NCBI GenBank assembly: GCA_016716065.1
Contig: JADJXA010000002.1
Location: forward strand, 310,001-374,000
Length of the DNA stretch: 64,000 bases
From: Candidatus Leptovillus gracilis
Lineage (GTDB): Bacteria; Chloroflexota; Anaerolineae; Promineifilales; Promineifilaceae
Direction of reading: 5' to 3'
The notes below the pieces were generated by a model that did not search any database, was not told the origin of the DNA, and saw only the letters and a list, made by a program, of their open reading frames with translations. Position numbers and translations under genes: made by a program. This document shows, piece by piece, positions 40,234-49,268 of the stretch. Position 1 is the first letter of the stretch, and each line of letters begins with the position of its first letter.

Positions 40234-41925
40234 ATGCTTGCTCCCCTAACCCACAATACCCCGCCAGCCAAAGTGAGCCACAAGGAATGGGGATTGGCGC
40301 TGCTGGTGGGGTTGTTGTTGGTGGGCCTGACGGCCGTTCCCTACCTCCTTGCCACAACCACAGCCCAACCCGGAACCGTCTTCACCGGCACGCTGATGAA
40401 TCCCGAAGACAGCCAGACCTACTTCGCCAAAATGCTGCAAGGGTACGACGGCCGTTGGCTTTACACCATCGTCTTCACCGCCGAACCCCACGAACCAGCC
40501 TTTTTGGGCGGCTTTTACCTGTTCCTGGGGCATCTGGCGCGCTGGATGGGGTTGACGTTGACGGCCGTCTGGCATCTGGCGCGGGCCGTGTCTGTGCTGC
40601 TGCTGGCGCTGGCTGTATACGGCTTCGTGGCCTATTTCGTCGCCGACCGGCGCGTGCGGCTGACGGCATTTCTGACGGCCGTTTTTGGCGCCGGGCTGGG
40701 CTGGCTGCTCTTTTTGCTCAACCAACCTTACTGGCTGGATACCTTCCCGGTGGATTTCAAAATGCCAGAAGCCCATCTCTTTTTTACCAGCCTCACCTTC
40801 CCCCATATCATCCTCAGCACCGCCCTGCTGTTGGCGAGTTTCTGGGCGCTACTCCAGGCCCTTGCCCACCAAGACAGACGGCGCGGCTGGCTCTTCGCCA
40901 TCCTGGCCTCGCTTATTAATCTCAGCCTGAGCATCCTGCACCCACTGCTGGTGTATCTGATTGTGCTGACGGGCAGTTTGTACTGGCTGTTTCTGACCAT
41001 CCGCGCGCGGCGCATTCTCTGGCGTGAAGGCTTTTTACTGGTGGTCGCCCTGGTTTTGCCCGGATTGTTGAATCTGTATTATGGCTACAGCCTGCTGACC
41101 AACGAGGTGCTGCGCGGCTGGGACGCTCAACGCGAAACCACTGTCTCGCCACCCTGGCCCCATTGGCTGATGGCCTATGGGCCGCTGCTGCTGTTTGGTG
41201 GCATCCATGTTTACCATCAATGGCGCGCCGGCGAAAAGATGTCGGCGCGCTGGCTGTTTTTGTGGACCTGGGTGCTGGCGGCGGCGCTGCTGGTTTATGC
41301 CCCGCTCAGTTCACAGCGCCGCTTTGTGCAGGGCGTGCATGTGCCGCTTTCAATTTTGGCGGCGGCCGGGTTTGTAGAGGTGATCCTTCCCTGGTTGTGG
41401 CAAACACGGCCGTTCCGCGCCATCCTCACCCACGACCGTTATTCTGAACTGGGGCTGACGCGCTTTTTTATCGCCCTGTTCTTGTTGGGTATCAGCCTGT
41501 CTAACTTATATGTTTACGCCAGTGTTTCTGTTTCGGCGGTGATTCAGCAGCCGGATCTGCTGTTCCGGCCGGTGGACGAGGTAACGGCCGTGCAGTGGCT
41601 GCGTGAACATGGCCGGCGCACGGCCGTTGTCCTGGCCGATTACCAGAGCGGCAACTATGTGGCCGCCCACGCCGGCAACCAGGTGGTGTTGGGGCATTGG
41701 GCGGAGACCATTGATTATGAGGGCAAGACGGCCGTTGTCGCCCAATTCTACAACGCCGACACACCCGATTCATGGCGGCGCGAACTGCTGCAAAATGAGG
41801 CGATAGGCTACGTCTGGCATGGCCCCCGCGAGCAGGCGCTGGGGACCTTCGATCCCCAGAACGCCGACTACCTGCACCCGATTCACACCCAGGGAGCCAT
41901 CACCATCTACCAGGTTGACAAGTAG
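40234..41925 (+). CDS. Polytopic membrane protein, GT-C glycosyltransferase-like
   Basis: 563 residues with 10-12 membrane helices to about residue 440 and a soluble C-terminal domain (AVQWLREHGRRTAVVLADYQ ... HWAETIDYEG). First extracytoplasmic loop has NPEDSQTYFAKMLQGYDGRW followed by YTIVFTAEPHEPAF with acidic residues, as expected for a lipid-linked-sugar GT-C enzyme, but no family signature is certain. In the polysaccharide gene cluster, so a role in adding sugars on the outer face is plausible. Confidence 0.7.
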   Translation: MLAPLTHNTPPAKVSHKEWGLALLVGLLLVGLTAVPYLLATTTAQPGTVFTGTLMNPEDSQTYFAKMLQGYDGRWLYTIVFTAEPHEPAFLGGFYLFLGHLARWMGLTLTAVWHLARAVSVLLLALAVYGFVAYFVADRRVRLTAFLTAVFGAGLGWLLFLLNQPYWLDTFPVDFKMPEAHLFFTSLTFPHIILSTALLLASFWALLQALAHQDRRRGWLFAILASLINLSLSILHPLLVYLIVLTGSLYWLFLTIRARRILWREGFLLVVALVLPGLLNLYYGYSLLTNEVLRGWDAQRETTVSPPWPHWLMAYGPLLLFGGIHVYHQWRAGEKMSARWLFLWTWVLAAALLVYAPLSSQRRFVQGVHVPLSILAAAGFVEVILPWLWQTRPFRAILTHDRYSELGLTRFFIALFLLGISLSNLYVYASVSVSAVIQQPDLLFRPVDEVTAVQWLREHGRRTAVVLADYQSGNYVAAHAGNQVVLGHWAETIDYEGKTAVVAQFYNADTPDSWRRELLQNEAIGYVWHGPREQALGTFDPQNADYLHPIHTQGAITIYQVDK

Positions 41926-41997
41926 CCGTGAACACTCCACAATTGCCACCAAACAAGCGCGTCACTGTCAGCTTTATAGAAAGCTAATCAGCGTATA

Positions 41998-42072
41998 GTC
42001 CCAAAGAACGCAAGTTCGGGCAGCGCTCGTTGTTTCTTTGTAACTTCGTTCCTTTGTTTCTTTGTAATTCAT
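41998..42072. repeat. Octamer-phased low-complexity repeat
   Basis: GTTTCTTT/GTAACTTC/GTTCCTTT/GTTTCTTT/GTAATTCA, 8-bp units, ending just before the GAAGGAG ribosome binding site of the next gene. Confidence 0.6.
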
Positions 42073-42091
42073 TCTTCTCGAAGGAGCTAAC

Positions 42092-43159
42092 ATGAAAGGT
42101 TTGATTCTCAGCGGCGGCAAAGGCTCTCGCTTGTATCCATTAACATTTTCCAATGCCAAACAACTGATCCCCGTCGCCAATAAACCGGTTTTGTTCCGAG
42201 TGATTGAAACCATCCGCGATGCGGGCATCACGGATATCGGCATCGTTGTCGGTGACACCGCCCCTAAAATCATCGAGGCGGTGGGGCGTGGTGGCCGGTG
42301 GGGTGTGAATATCTCCTATATTGAACAAAGCCAGCCGTTGGGCCTGGCTCATGCCGTCAAAATCTCCCAGGATTTTCTGGGCGACGACCGCTTTGTGATG
42401 TTTTTAGGCGACAACGTGATTGAGGGCGGCATCAGCCCGTTGATTGCGCAGTTTGCCAGCAGCCAATGGAACAGCCAGATCGTCCTGACGCGCATCGAAC
42501 ACCCGGAACAATACGGCGTCGCCGAACTGGGTGAGGGTGGCCAGATCGTCCGCCTGGTCGAAAAACCCAAAAATCCCCCCAGTGATCTGGCCCTGGTTGG
42601 CATTTACATGTTCGACCACCACATCTTCCAGGCAGTAAACGCCATTTCGCCCTCCTGGCGCGGCGAGTTGGAGATCACCGACGCCATTCAATGGCTGGTG
42701 GACAACCAATTCGTGGTGCATCCCTACATCCACCGCGGCTGGTGGATTGATACCGGCGCGCCCGGCGACATGCTGGAAGCCAATGACCTGGTATTGGAAG
42801 AGATTACTTACGAGATTGAAGGCTACGTGGATCGGGACAGCCAGGTGGGGCGGCGCGTGACAATTCAGCGCGGCGCGGAGATCATTAACAGCGTGGTGCG
42901 TGGTCCATCCATCATCGGCGAAAATACGCGCATCGTTAACAGCTATGTTGGCCCCTTTACCAGCATCGGCCACGACTGCCAGGTTGAAAACAGCGAGATC
43001 GAACATTCGATGGTTCTGGACAACAGCCAGATTAAAGATATTGGCACACGCATCCAGGAGAGCCTGATCGGTCGCAACGTCATCATCAGCCGCTCGCCGA
43101 TCAAACCCAAAGCGCTTAAACTAACCGTCGCCGACCACAGCCAGATCGGTATCTTGTAG
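42092..43159 (+). CDS. Glucose-1-phosphate thymidylyltransferase, long (RmlA/StrD) form
   Basis: 355 residues. Nucleotidyltransferase domain (1-240) with LILSGGKGSRLYPLTFSNAK, MFLGDNVIEGGI and VEKPKNPPSDLALVGIYMFD; then a left-handed beta-helix (about 245-340; NSVVRGPSIIGENTRIVNSY). The long form is common for dTDP-glucose synthesis in antibiotic and surface-sugar pathways. Good ribosome binding site GAAGGAG. No rmlB, rmlC or rmlD is next to it, so the deoxysugar pathway must be completed elsewhere. Confidence 0.88.
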   Translation: MKGLILSGGKGSRLYPLTFSNAKQLIPVANKPVLFRVIETIRDAGITDIGIVVGDTAPKIIEAVGRGGRWGVNISYIEQSQPLGLAHAVKISQDFLGDDRFVMFLGDNVIEGGISPLIAQFASSQWNSQIVLTRIEHPEQYGVAELGEGGQIVRLVEKPKNPPSDLALVGIYMFDHHIFQAVNAISPSWRGELEITDAIQWLVDNQFVVHPYIHRGWWIDTGAPGDMLEANDLVLEEITYEIEGYVDRDSQVGRRVTIQRGAEIINSVVRGPSIIGENTRIVNSYVGPFTSIGHDCQVENSEIEHSMVLDNSQIKDIGTRIQESLIGRNVIISRSPIKPKALKLTVADHSQIGIL

Positions 43160-43182
43160 AGCGTTTGCCCTTAATTTGCAGG

Positions 43183-43216
43183 AAAAGTTCAACTTCTTCG
43201 GCGAAGTTGAACTTTT
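43183..43216 (+). terminator. Terminator between the two nucleotidyltransferase genes
   Basis: AAAAGTTCAACTTC ... GAAGTTGAACTTTT around TTCGGC; symmetric, so active both ways. Confidence 0.7.
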
Positions 43217-43251
43217 GGACGGGTAAGTTAGACCAACTCAGGAGATTTCTC

Positions 43252-44634
43252 ATGGCCGACTTCACGCCATTTGCGGAACGGATGCAGGCTGCGCGCCAGC
43301 CCAGGGTGTTTATTGAGGCTTTTGCCGATTATTACGCACAGTTGGCCGAGGGCCATACCGGGCTGATTGCCGAGGCGGACATTGAACCGGTGAAGAAGCT
43401 GCCGGACTTAGAGAGTTTTCCGGCGAAGCAGGCTTTGTTGGGCAAGCGGGCGTTGGCGAAAACGGCCGTTATCAAACTCAACGGTGGCTTAGGAACCAGC
43501 ATGGGGCTGGAACAGGCCAAATCTTTGCTGCCCGTCAAAAACGACCTCACCTTCCTGGACATCATCGCCCGCCAATCTATCAAATCCAACGTCCCGTTGA
43601 CCCTGATGAACAGCTTTGCCACCGAAAGCGATTCCCTACGGGCGCTGCAATTCTACAATGATCTGAATCGGCGTACGCTCCCCCTCAGTTTTTTGCAGCA
43701 CAAACAGCCCAAAATTGTGCAAGCCGACCTCTCCCCGGCAAGCTGGCCGCAAGACCCTGGTCTGGAATGGTGTCCACCGGGACACGGCGACATTTACACG
43801 GCCCTGGTCACGCGCGGCGCGCTCAGCGCCCTGCTGTCGCAGAACATGGAATATGCCTTCGTCTCCAACGCCGATAACCTGGGCGCGGTGATAGATCTGA
43901 GCATCCTGGGCTATATGGTTGAAAACAACATCCCCTTCCTGATGGAAGTAGCCGACCGCACCGAGATGGACAAAAAAGGCGGCCACCTGGCCCAGCGCGC
44001 CGACGGCCAGCTTTTGCTGCGCGAATCGGCGCAGTGCCCGCCGGAGGACAAAGCAGCCTTTCAAGACATCGGCCGTCATCGCTACTTCAACACCAACAAT
44101 TTGTGGATACACCTGCCGTCGCTGCGCCAACTGATGTTAACGCGCAGTAACAAATTAGGCCTGCCCATGATCCGTAACAGCAAGACTGTAGACCCCCGCG
44201 ACCCTGATTCTACGCCGGTTTTCCAACTGGAAACAGCCATGGGGTCGGCCATTGCTGTCTTTTCCAACTCCCAGGCGGTGCGCGTGCCGCGCTCGCGCTT
44301 TGCGCCGGTCAAAAAAACCGATGATCTGCTGGCGGTGCGCTCCGACGCCTACAGCCTGACCGGTGATTTCCACGTAATTCCCAACCCGGATCGGATTTAC
44401 CCAAATGTTTTGGTCGAGTTGGACCCGGCGCATTACCAGTTTATCAATGACCTGAACGAGCGGTTCCATTTTGGACCGCCCTCGCTGGTGAATGCGCGCA
44501 GCTTTGTGGTGCAGGGAGATTTTCGTTTTGGCAAGGATGTGGTGTGCAAGGGGGATGTGCGGCTGATCAATGAATCGGGGCAGCGCAAGTTTATTGCCGA
44601 TAACACGGTGTTGGAGGGCGAAATTCGGTTTTAG
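43252..44634 (+). CDS. UTP-glucose-1-phosphate uridylyltransferase, eukaryotic-type UDPGP family
   Basis: 460 residues from ATG 43252 (AGGAGA 7 bp upstream). UDPGP signature VIKLNGGLGTSMGLEQAKSL, then DIIARQ, LMNSFATESDS, PPGHGDIYTALV, FVSNADNLGAVID and the central HRYFNTNNLWI. Makes UDP-glucose for polysaccharide synthesis; UDP-N-acetylglucosamine pyrophosphorylase activity is the alternative within this fold. It has its own ribosome binding site after a terminator, so it may be expressed apart from the operon upstream. Confidence 0.9.
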   Translation: MADFTPFAERMQAARQPRVFIEAFADYYAQLAEGHTGLIAEADIEPVKKLPDLESFPAKQALLGKRALAKTAVIKLNGGLGTSMGLEQAKSLLPVKNDLTFLDIIARQSIKSNVPLTLMNSFATESDSLRALQFYNDLNRRTLPLSFLQHKQPKIVQADLSPASWPQDPGLEWCPPGHGDIYTALVTRGALSALLSQNMEYAFVSNADNLGAVIDLSILGYMVENNIPFLMEVADRTEMDKKGGHLAQRADGQLLLRESAQCPPEDKAAFQDIGRHRYFNTNNLWIHLPSLRQLMLTRSNKLGLPMIRNSKTVDPRDPDSTPVFQLETAMGSAIAVFSNSQAVRVPRSRFAPVKKTDDLLAVRSDAYSLTGDFHVIPNPDRIYPNVLVELDPAHYQFINDLNERFHFGPPSLVNARSFVVQGDFRFGKDVVCKGDVRLINESGQRKFIADNTVLEGEIRF

Positions 44635-44640
44635 TATACT

Positions 44641-44741
44641 TCACGAGCTAACTGGCGGAGTCTTTGGTCATCCGGCTGCGGAGCGAAGTCTCGTCAGAAT
44701 GACATCTTTTTTGCCAGCGTTGTCTGGCAAAAGATGTAGTT
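44641..44741. repeat. Dispersed GAGTCTTTGG/CAGAATGAC element plus hairpin
   Basis: 44641-44704 is related to the elements at 16137, 26132 and 50616. It is followed by ACATCTTTTTTGCCAG ... CTGGCAAAAGATGT (44703-44740), which can terminate transcription of the upstream gene. Confidence 0.6.
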
Positions 44742-44760
44742 CCTGACTAATACAGAAAGT

Positions 44761-45189
44761 TTACTTTTTACGGCCGTCTGAACGAAACAGATTCAGCCAC
44801 GCTTCCACTTCGTCGGCTTCCAGCCTGTCTTCGCTGTCGTCTTTGACGACACGTAGGCGGGCTGGTTTTTTAGGGGCGTCTGGTTGGGCTGCCGGGGGTG
44901 GTGGCGCCGTGGTTGGTTTGGGTCTGGCTTTGGGCCGTTCTGGGACCGGGCCAAATAGATCCAGCCATTCCTGGACTTCGGCCTCGCTGACTCTGGGATC
45001 GGTGGGCTTGGGCGGGGATACGGCCGTTCCCTTTTCCGGCTCTTTTTCCGCTAACGGTTCCTTAGGCGCAGTAACCGGCGCAAAGCCCATCCGCGCAATA
45101 AACTGCTCCGACTGCAAAAAACGAATGCGCTGCATTTGGGCGGCGCGGATAATTTCCCGGTCGCTGGTCACCAGGCTATAGCCCCCCAA
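44761..45189 (-). CDS. NYN-domain (YacP-like) protein, C-terminal part (frameshifted)
   Basis: Continues the NYN nuclease-like fold of the gene starting at 45455: GGYSLVTSDREIIRAAQMQR followed by FLQSEQFIARM, then a Pro/Lys-rich linker and two short acidic-aromatic motifs, VSEAEVQEWLDLFGP and LEADEVEAWLNLFRSDGRKK. The repeated 'EVxxWLxLF' element may be a peptide-binding or oligomerisation motif. The ATG at 45189 is not the true start. Confidence 0.75.
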   Translation of the reverse strand: MGGYSLVTSDREIIRAAQMQRIRFLQSEQFIARMGFAPVTAPKEPLAEKEPEKGTAVSPPKPTDPRVSEAEVQEWLDLFGPVPERPKARPKPTTAPPPPAAQPDAPKKPARLRVVKDDSEDRLEADEVEAWLNLFRSDGRKK

Positions 45190-45218
45190 ATTTTTGAGCG
45201 TTTTTAAATGGCCGATGA

Positions 45219-45455
45219 TCAGGAATCGGCCGTCTGGCCGGAAGGGGCAAAAATCACTTTCAGGCCGCGGCTGGACAGTCGATTGACGTGCCCGCCGGGC
45301 ACACCGCCATCAAAAAACAGTGTCACCTGGCGCTGTTTGCTTTCGGCGACCCAGCTTTTCAGGCGCATGACCAGACGTACCTCATCGTTGGGGTCTTCTA
45401 AGGAAATATCCGGCATTTTGCCGATGAGGTTGTGGCCGTCAATGATGTAGTGCAT
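45219..45455 (-). CDS. NYN-domain (YacP-like) protein, N-terminal part (frameshifted)
   Basis: MHYIIDGHNLIGKMPDISL and VTLFFDGGVPG are the first two acidic motifs of NYN/PIN-like RNases. The frame stops at 45219 (TADS then TGA); adding one base in GATTCCTGATC gives TADSLIIGHLKTLKNLGGYS, which runs straight into the next entry. The intact gene would be 45455 to 44761. Family members are putative RNases acting in RNA turnover. Confidence 0.8.
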   Translation of the reverse strand: MHYIIDGHNLIGKMPDISLEDPNDEVRLVMRLKSWVAESKQRQVTLFFDGGVPGGHVNRLSSRGLKVIFAPSGQTADS

Positions 45456-45465
45456 AGGTGGTTAG

Positions 45466-45590
45466 CCGTGACCAGTATTTAGTGACCAGTGTTCAGTCGG
45501 TGTTACCTCTGGAAAACGCGCACTGAACACTGAACACTGAATACTGAATACTGAACACTGAATACTGAATACTGAATACCGGATACAGCT
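45466..45590. repeat. Long heptamer-phased repeat array
   Basis: ACTGAAC and ACTGAAT units repeat about eight times in 7-bp register (45527-45583), preceded by CCAGTAT/TTAGTGA/CCAGTGT units and the core GGTGTTACCTCTGGAAAA. The longest such array here. Confidence 0.85.
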
Positions 45591-45591
45591 A

Positions 45592-46035
45592 CTAGCTAGA
45601 ACGGATAAGCAGCAAAGGCTGCTGCGCGCGTTGCAGCACGCCGGTGGCCGTGCTGCCAAAAATAACGCGAGACAACCCGCTGCGGCCGTGGCTGGCCATC
45701 GCAATCAGCTCCACGTTTTCTTCCTCAGCGACCTCGATAATCGTCTCTGCAACCACGCCGCGTTCGCTGCGGCTGCGAGCAGTGATGCCCAGCTCTTGCA
45801 GTTGGGCGCATTTCTGCGCCAGATAGGTTTCCGCGTCAGCCATCTGGCGGGCGACCAGGTGTTCAGACTCGAACGAGGTCAGTGGGTCGTAGGGGCTGAT
45901 CAGAACGATCTCGCGCTCAACCACTTGCAGCAATATGACCGACGCCTGATTGCACAGCGCCATCTCGGTCACATGCGGCAAAATGGCTTCGGCGCGTTCC
46001 GAACCATCCAGTGGGACCAAAATTTTTTTATACAT
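45592..46035 (-). CDS. Universal stress protein (UspA family)
   Basis: 147 residues. ILVPLDGSERAEAILPHV at the start and the ATP-binding motif MASHGRSGLSRVIFGSTA (G-2x-G-9x-GS/T type) near 115-132. A single Usp domain, cytoplasmic, expected to bind ATP. Next to ppk on the same strand with a 48-bp gap; both belong to stress physiology. Confidence 0.93.
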   Translation of the reverse strand: MYKKILVPLDGSERAEAILPHVTEMALCNQASVILLQVVEREIVLISPYDPLTSFESEHLVARQMADAETYLAQKCAQLQELGITARSRSERGVVAETIIEVAEEENVELIAMASHGRSGLSRVIFGSTATGVLQRAQQPLLLIRSS

Positions 46036-46083
46036 ATTTGACTCCCGTGAACCAGTAATTAACCCGAACGATGAATACCCCCA

Positions 46084-48351
46084 TCAATATCGCTTATTCT
46101 TTTCCTTTTTACTGCGTTTACGCGCCTGTTTCATGAGCAGTTCGTGGAAGTTGCGTTCTGGCTCGTCGGGGGCGGGGTGGCGCAGGGTGTAACGGCCGTC
46201 GGCGTGCAAATCCCAGGCCAGGTAGTTGTCGCTCAGGGCCATTTCCAGCAGGGCGACTAGACGCTGCTGCAAGGCTGGCTCCTCTATGGGCGTGATCAGT
46301 TCCACCCGGTCATTGAGGTTGCGCGCCCGCCAGTCGGCGCTGCCGACATACAGGCGCGGCGCGCCATTGTTGTGGAAGTAGAAGACGCGGTCATGCTCCA
46401 AAAAGCGACCCAAAATGCTGATAACACGAATGTTTTCGCTGTAACCCGGCAGACCGGGGCGCAGCTGGCAGTGCCCACGCAAGATGAGGTCTATTTGCAC
46501 GCCGGCCTGCGCCGCCGCGTACAACTCGCGGATCATCTTCACGTCGTCCAGGGCATTCATTTTGGCGATGATACGGCCGTTGCCAAACCGCGCCACATTG
46601 TCAATCTCCTGCTGAATCAGGTCCGTAAACGCCTGACGCATGTAGCGGGGAGCCAGCAACAGCCGCTCATACTGCTGGCCCGGCGCATACCCCGTGAGAA
46701 AATGGAACAGGTTCACCATGTCCCGCCCGATGGCCGGGTCACACGTCAGCAGGCCCAAATCGGTGTAAAGCCGCGCCGTTTTAGGATGGTAGTTGCCCGT
46801 GCCAATGTGCGAATAGATGCGCAGCCCGTCCTGCTCCTGGCGCACCACCAGCGTGGCTTTGGTATGGGTTTTCAGTCCAACCAGGCCATAGGTCACATGC
46901 ACGCCGGTGGTTTCCAACTGCTGCGCCCATTCGATGTTGTTGGCCTCGTCGAAACGGGCTTTCACTTCCACCAGCACGGCCACTTGTTTGCCGTTTTCGG
47001 CCGCCCGTTTCAGGGCGGCCACAATGGGCGATTCATCCGATGTGCGGTAAAGGGTTAGTTTGATGGCTAACACCTGGGGATCAACGGCCGCTTCTTCCAC
47101 CAGACGCTGCACGCTGGCGGTGAATGACTCGTAAGGGTGGTGGACCAGCAAATCCCCCTTGCGAATGATGGCGAAGATGTCTTTGCTGTTCTTGGATTCG
47201 TTTTCGCGTAGCAAACGGGATGGCGTAACAGGTTCCCACGGTTCATCGCGGAATGCAGGTTTGTTGATGGCGGCGATGGCAAAGCAATCTGTCAGGTTGA
47301 TCAGGCCATTGACCTCGTACACGTCTTCGTTTTGTAGATTCAGTTCACGGATGAGCAGACGGCGGTTGTAATCGGGCATGTCGTGGTCTACTTCCAACCG
47401 CACCACAGAGGCAAAGCGCCGCTGTCGCAGTTCAGCCGAAATCATTTTCAGCAAATCATCAGCCTCTTCTTCGTCGCGCAGCAGGTCGGCGTTGCGGGTG
47501 ATGCGGAAGGGGTGGACGTTGACGATCTCCATGCTGGGGAATAAGTCGCCGGCGTGGTGGGCGATCAACTGTTCCACCGGCAGAAAGTATTGGCAGTTGG
47601 GTTGGGTGTGGGGTGGATCGGCCGGGACGTGAATCCAGCGTTGGGGGGGTGACTTCAGGCGGGCAAAATGAATGGTGTCTTGTGCTGGATTGCGCAGAAT
47701 AACGGCCAGCGATAGGCTGAGGTTGGAGATGAAGGGAAAGGGGTGGCCGGGATCAACGGCCAATGGGGTGAGGATGGGGTGGATTTCGGCGTGAAAATAG
47801 GCGGCTAGTTTCTCTTTTTGCCGGCCGCTGAGGTCGGCGTAATCCTGGATGACAATGCCGGCTTGCTGGCGCAGGGCGGGTTTTAGGACCTGTTCCCAGG
47901 TTTCGGTCATGGTGCGGTGCATGGTGATGATGGCCTGGCGTAGGAGGATGAGTTGTTGGTTGGGGGTACGGCCGTCGGCCGACAACGTCCGTACTCCGGC
48001 AGCGTCCAACTGTTTCAGGGCGCCCACCCGTTTTTGGATAAACTCGTCCAGGTTGCTGGCGGTAATCGCCACAAACTTCACCCGTTCCAGCAGTGGGACG
48101 CGCTCGTCCAGAGCCAGGTGGAGGACGCGCCAGTTAAAATCTATCCAGCCAAGTTCCTGGTTGAAGTAAAGCGACGGATGTTTCAGGCTGGCGTTTTCTG
48201 GTACCTCTTGCGGCCTGACAGCCCAGGGAATGGAGAGGGGTTGTTGGGGCGCTTCTGGGTTGTTGGCAGTGGGCGTGGGTGGCGGAGAGGATACGGCCGT
48301 GTCCCCTGCCTGCACCCCTTCCTCTGTTCGTTGCAAATCATGTGTGGTCAT
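46084..48351 (-). CDS. ppk1: Polyphosphate kinase PPK1
   Basis: 755 residues. Makes polyphosphate from ATP at the membrane. N-terminal domain with HPSLYFNQELGWIDFNWRVL (58-77), head domain, and two phospholipase-D-like catalytic domains. His496 (GLKTHTK) and His515 (SHIGTGNYHPKTARLYTD) correspond in spacing and context to His435 and His454 of the E. coli enzyme. The first 50 residues are Pro/Thr-rich and not conserved. It fits with the two Pst importers and PhoU in the window: uptake plus storage. Confidence 0.96.
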   Translation of the reverse strand: MTTHDLQRTEEGVQAGDTAVSSPPPTPTANNPEAPQQPLSIPWAVRPQEVPENASLKHPSLYFNQELGWIDFNWRVLHLALDERVPLLERVKFVAITASNLDEFIQKRVGALKQLDAAGVRTLSADGRTPNQQLILLRQAIITMHRTMTETWEQVLKPALRQQAGIVIQDYADLSGRQKEKLAAYFHAEIHPILTPLAVDPGHPFPFISNLSLSLAVILRNPAQDTIHFARLKSPPQRWIHVPADPPHTQPNCQYFLPVEQLIAHHAGDLFPSMEIVNVHPFRITRNADLLRDEEEADDLLKMISAELRQRRFASVVRLEVDHDMPDYNRRLLIRELNLQNEDVYEVNGLINLTDCFAIAAINKPAFRDEPWEPVTPSRLLRENESKNSKDIFAIIRKGDLLVHHPYESFTASVQRLVEEAAVDPQVLAIKLTLYRTSDESPIVAALKRAAENGKQVAVLVEVKARFDEANNIEWAQQLETTGVHVTYGLVGLKTHTKATLVVRQEQDGLRIYSHIGTGNYHPKTARLYTDLGLLTCDPAIGRDMVNLFHFLTGYAPGQQYERLLLAPRYMRQAFTDLIQQEIDNVARFGNGRIIAKMNALDDVKMIRELYAAAQAGVQIDLILRGHCQLRPGLPGYSENIRVISILGRFLEHDRVFYFHNNGAPRLYVGSADWRARNLNDRVELITPIEEPALQQRLVALLEMALSDNYLAWDLHADGRYTLRHPAPDEPERNFHELLMKQARKRSKKEKNKRY

Positions 48352-48497
48352 AGGTATCTCGTCTGATCCGACTCGTTTTTAGTATGGCAAAAAAGAGGAC
48401 GCAATGTTAGTGATAAATGTCATGCTTCATGCCCCTGGTTTCTTTGTGTGTTATACTCGCGCCACCTGTACTACTTGAATTGAAGGAGAAACTACCC

Positions 48498-49268
48498 ATG
48501 CGGGGTCGTCTTAAAAATGAACGAGAAATCGCCAAAATGCGTGTCTCCGGGCGCATGGTGGCTGAATGTTTTGCATTGCTCCAGGAAAATATCAAACCTG
48601 GCGTTAGTTTGCGAGTCCTGGACCAGCTTGCTGAAAATTATATTCACAAACAAGGCGCCGAGCCATTATATAAAGGATATCAGGGCAGCGCCGCTGATCA
48701 TCCACCCTTTCCGGGCGTTATCTGCGCTTCGGTAAACCATGAAATTTGTCACGGCCTGCCCAACGACCGCTTTCTGAAGGAAGGCGACGTGGTGGGCATT
48801 GACATTGGCCTGCGCTACAAGGGGTACTGCGGCGATGCCTGCGTCACTTTTCCGGTAGGTAAAGTAGCGCCGGCAACCGAGCATTTGTTAGCCGTTGGTC
48901 AGGAAGCGCTGCGGGTCGGCATTGAAGCGGCTCAGCCGGGCAATTACCTCAACGACATTGGTCAGGCAATCCATGATTATGCCGATTCGCAGCATGTGTC
49001 GGTGGTGCGGGAATGGGGCGGGCACGGGCTGGGGCGTGTGCTGCACGAGCCGCTGTCTATCTCCCATGTGCGGCAAGCAACGCGCGGACCTCAGCTTCGT
49101 CCGGGAATGACCTTCACCATTGAGCCGATGATTAATGCGGGCACGCATGAATGGGTGCTGCTCAAAGATGGTTGGACGGTGATCACCGCCGATGGGTCGC
49201 TGTCGGTGCAGTTTGAACACAGCCTGGCAATTACCCGGCATGGGCCAGAAATTCTGACGCGGCTTTAG
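48498..49268 (+). CDS. map: Methionine aminopeptidase type I
   Basis: 256 residues from ATG 48498 with AAGGAGA 8 bp upstream. Removes N-terminal Met. All five metal ligands are visible: Asp102 (GIDIG), Asp113 (GDACVTF), His176 (GGHGLGR), Glu209 (TIEP) and Glu240 (QFEHS), with catalytic His85 in HEICHGLP. A TATACT at 48452 may be its -10 box. The stop overlaps the convergent AI-2E transporter gene by 4 bp. Confidence 0.96.
   Translation: MRGRLKNEREIAKMRVSGRMVAECFALLQENIKPGVSLRVLDQLAENYIHKQGAEPLYKGYQGSAADHPPFPGVICASVNHEICHGLPNDRFLKEGDVVGIDIGLRYKGYCGDACVTFPVGKVAPATEHLLAVGQEALRVGIEAAQPGNYLNDIGQAIHDYADSQHVSVVREWGGHGLGRVLHEPLSISHVRQATRGPQLRPGMTFTIEPMINAGTHEWVLLKDGWTVITADGSLSVQFEHSLAITRHGPEILTRL

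Noticed and set aside
45466..45590. CRISPR or VNTR in a coding gene
   Set aside because: The period is 7 bp with no spacers and no reading frame with protein content runs through it.
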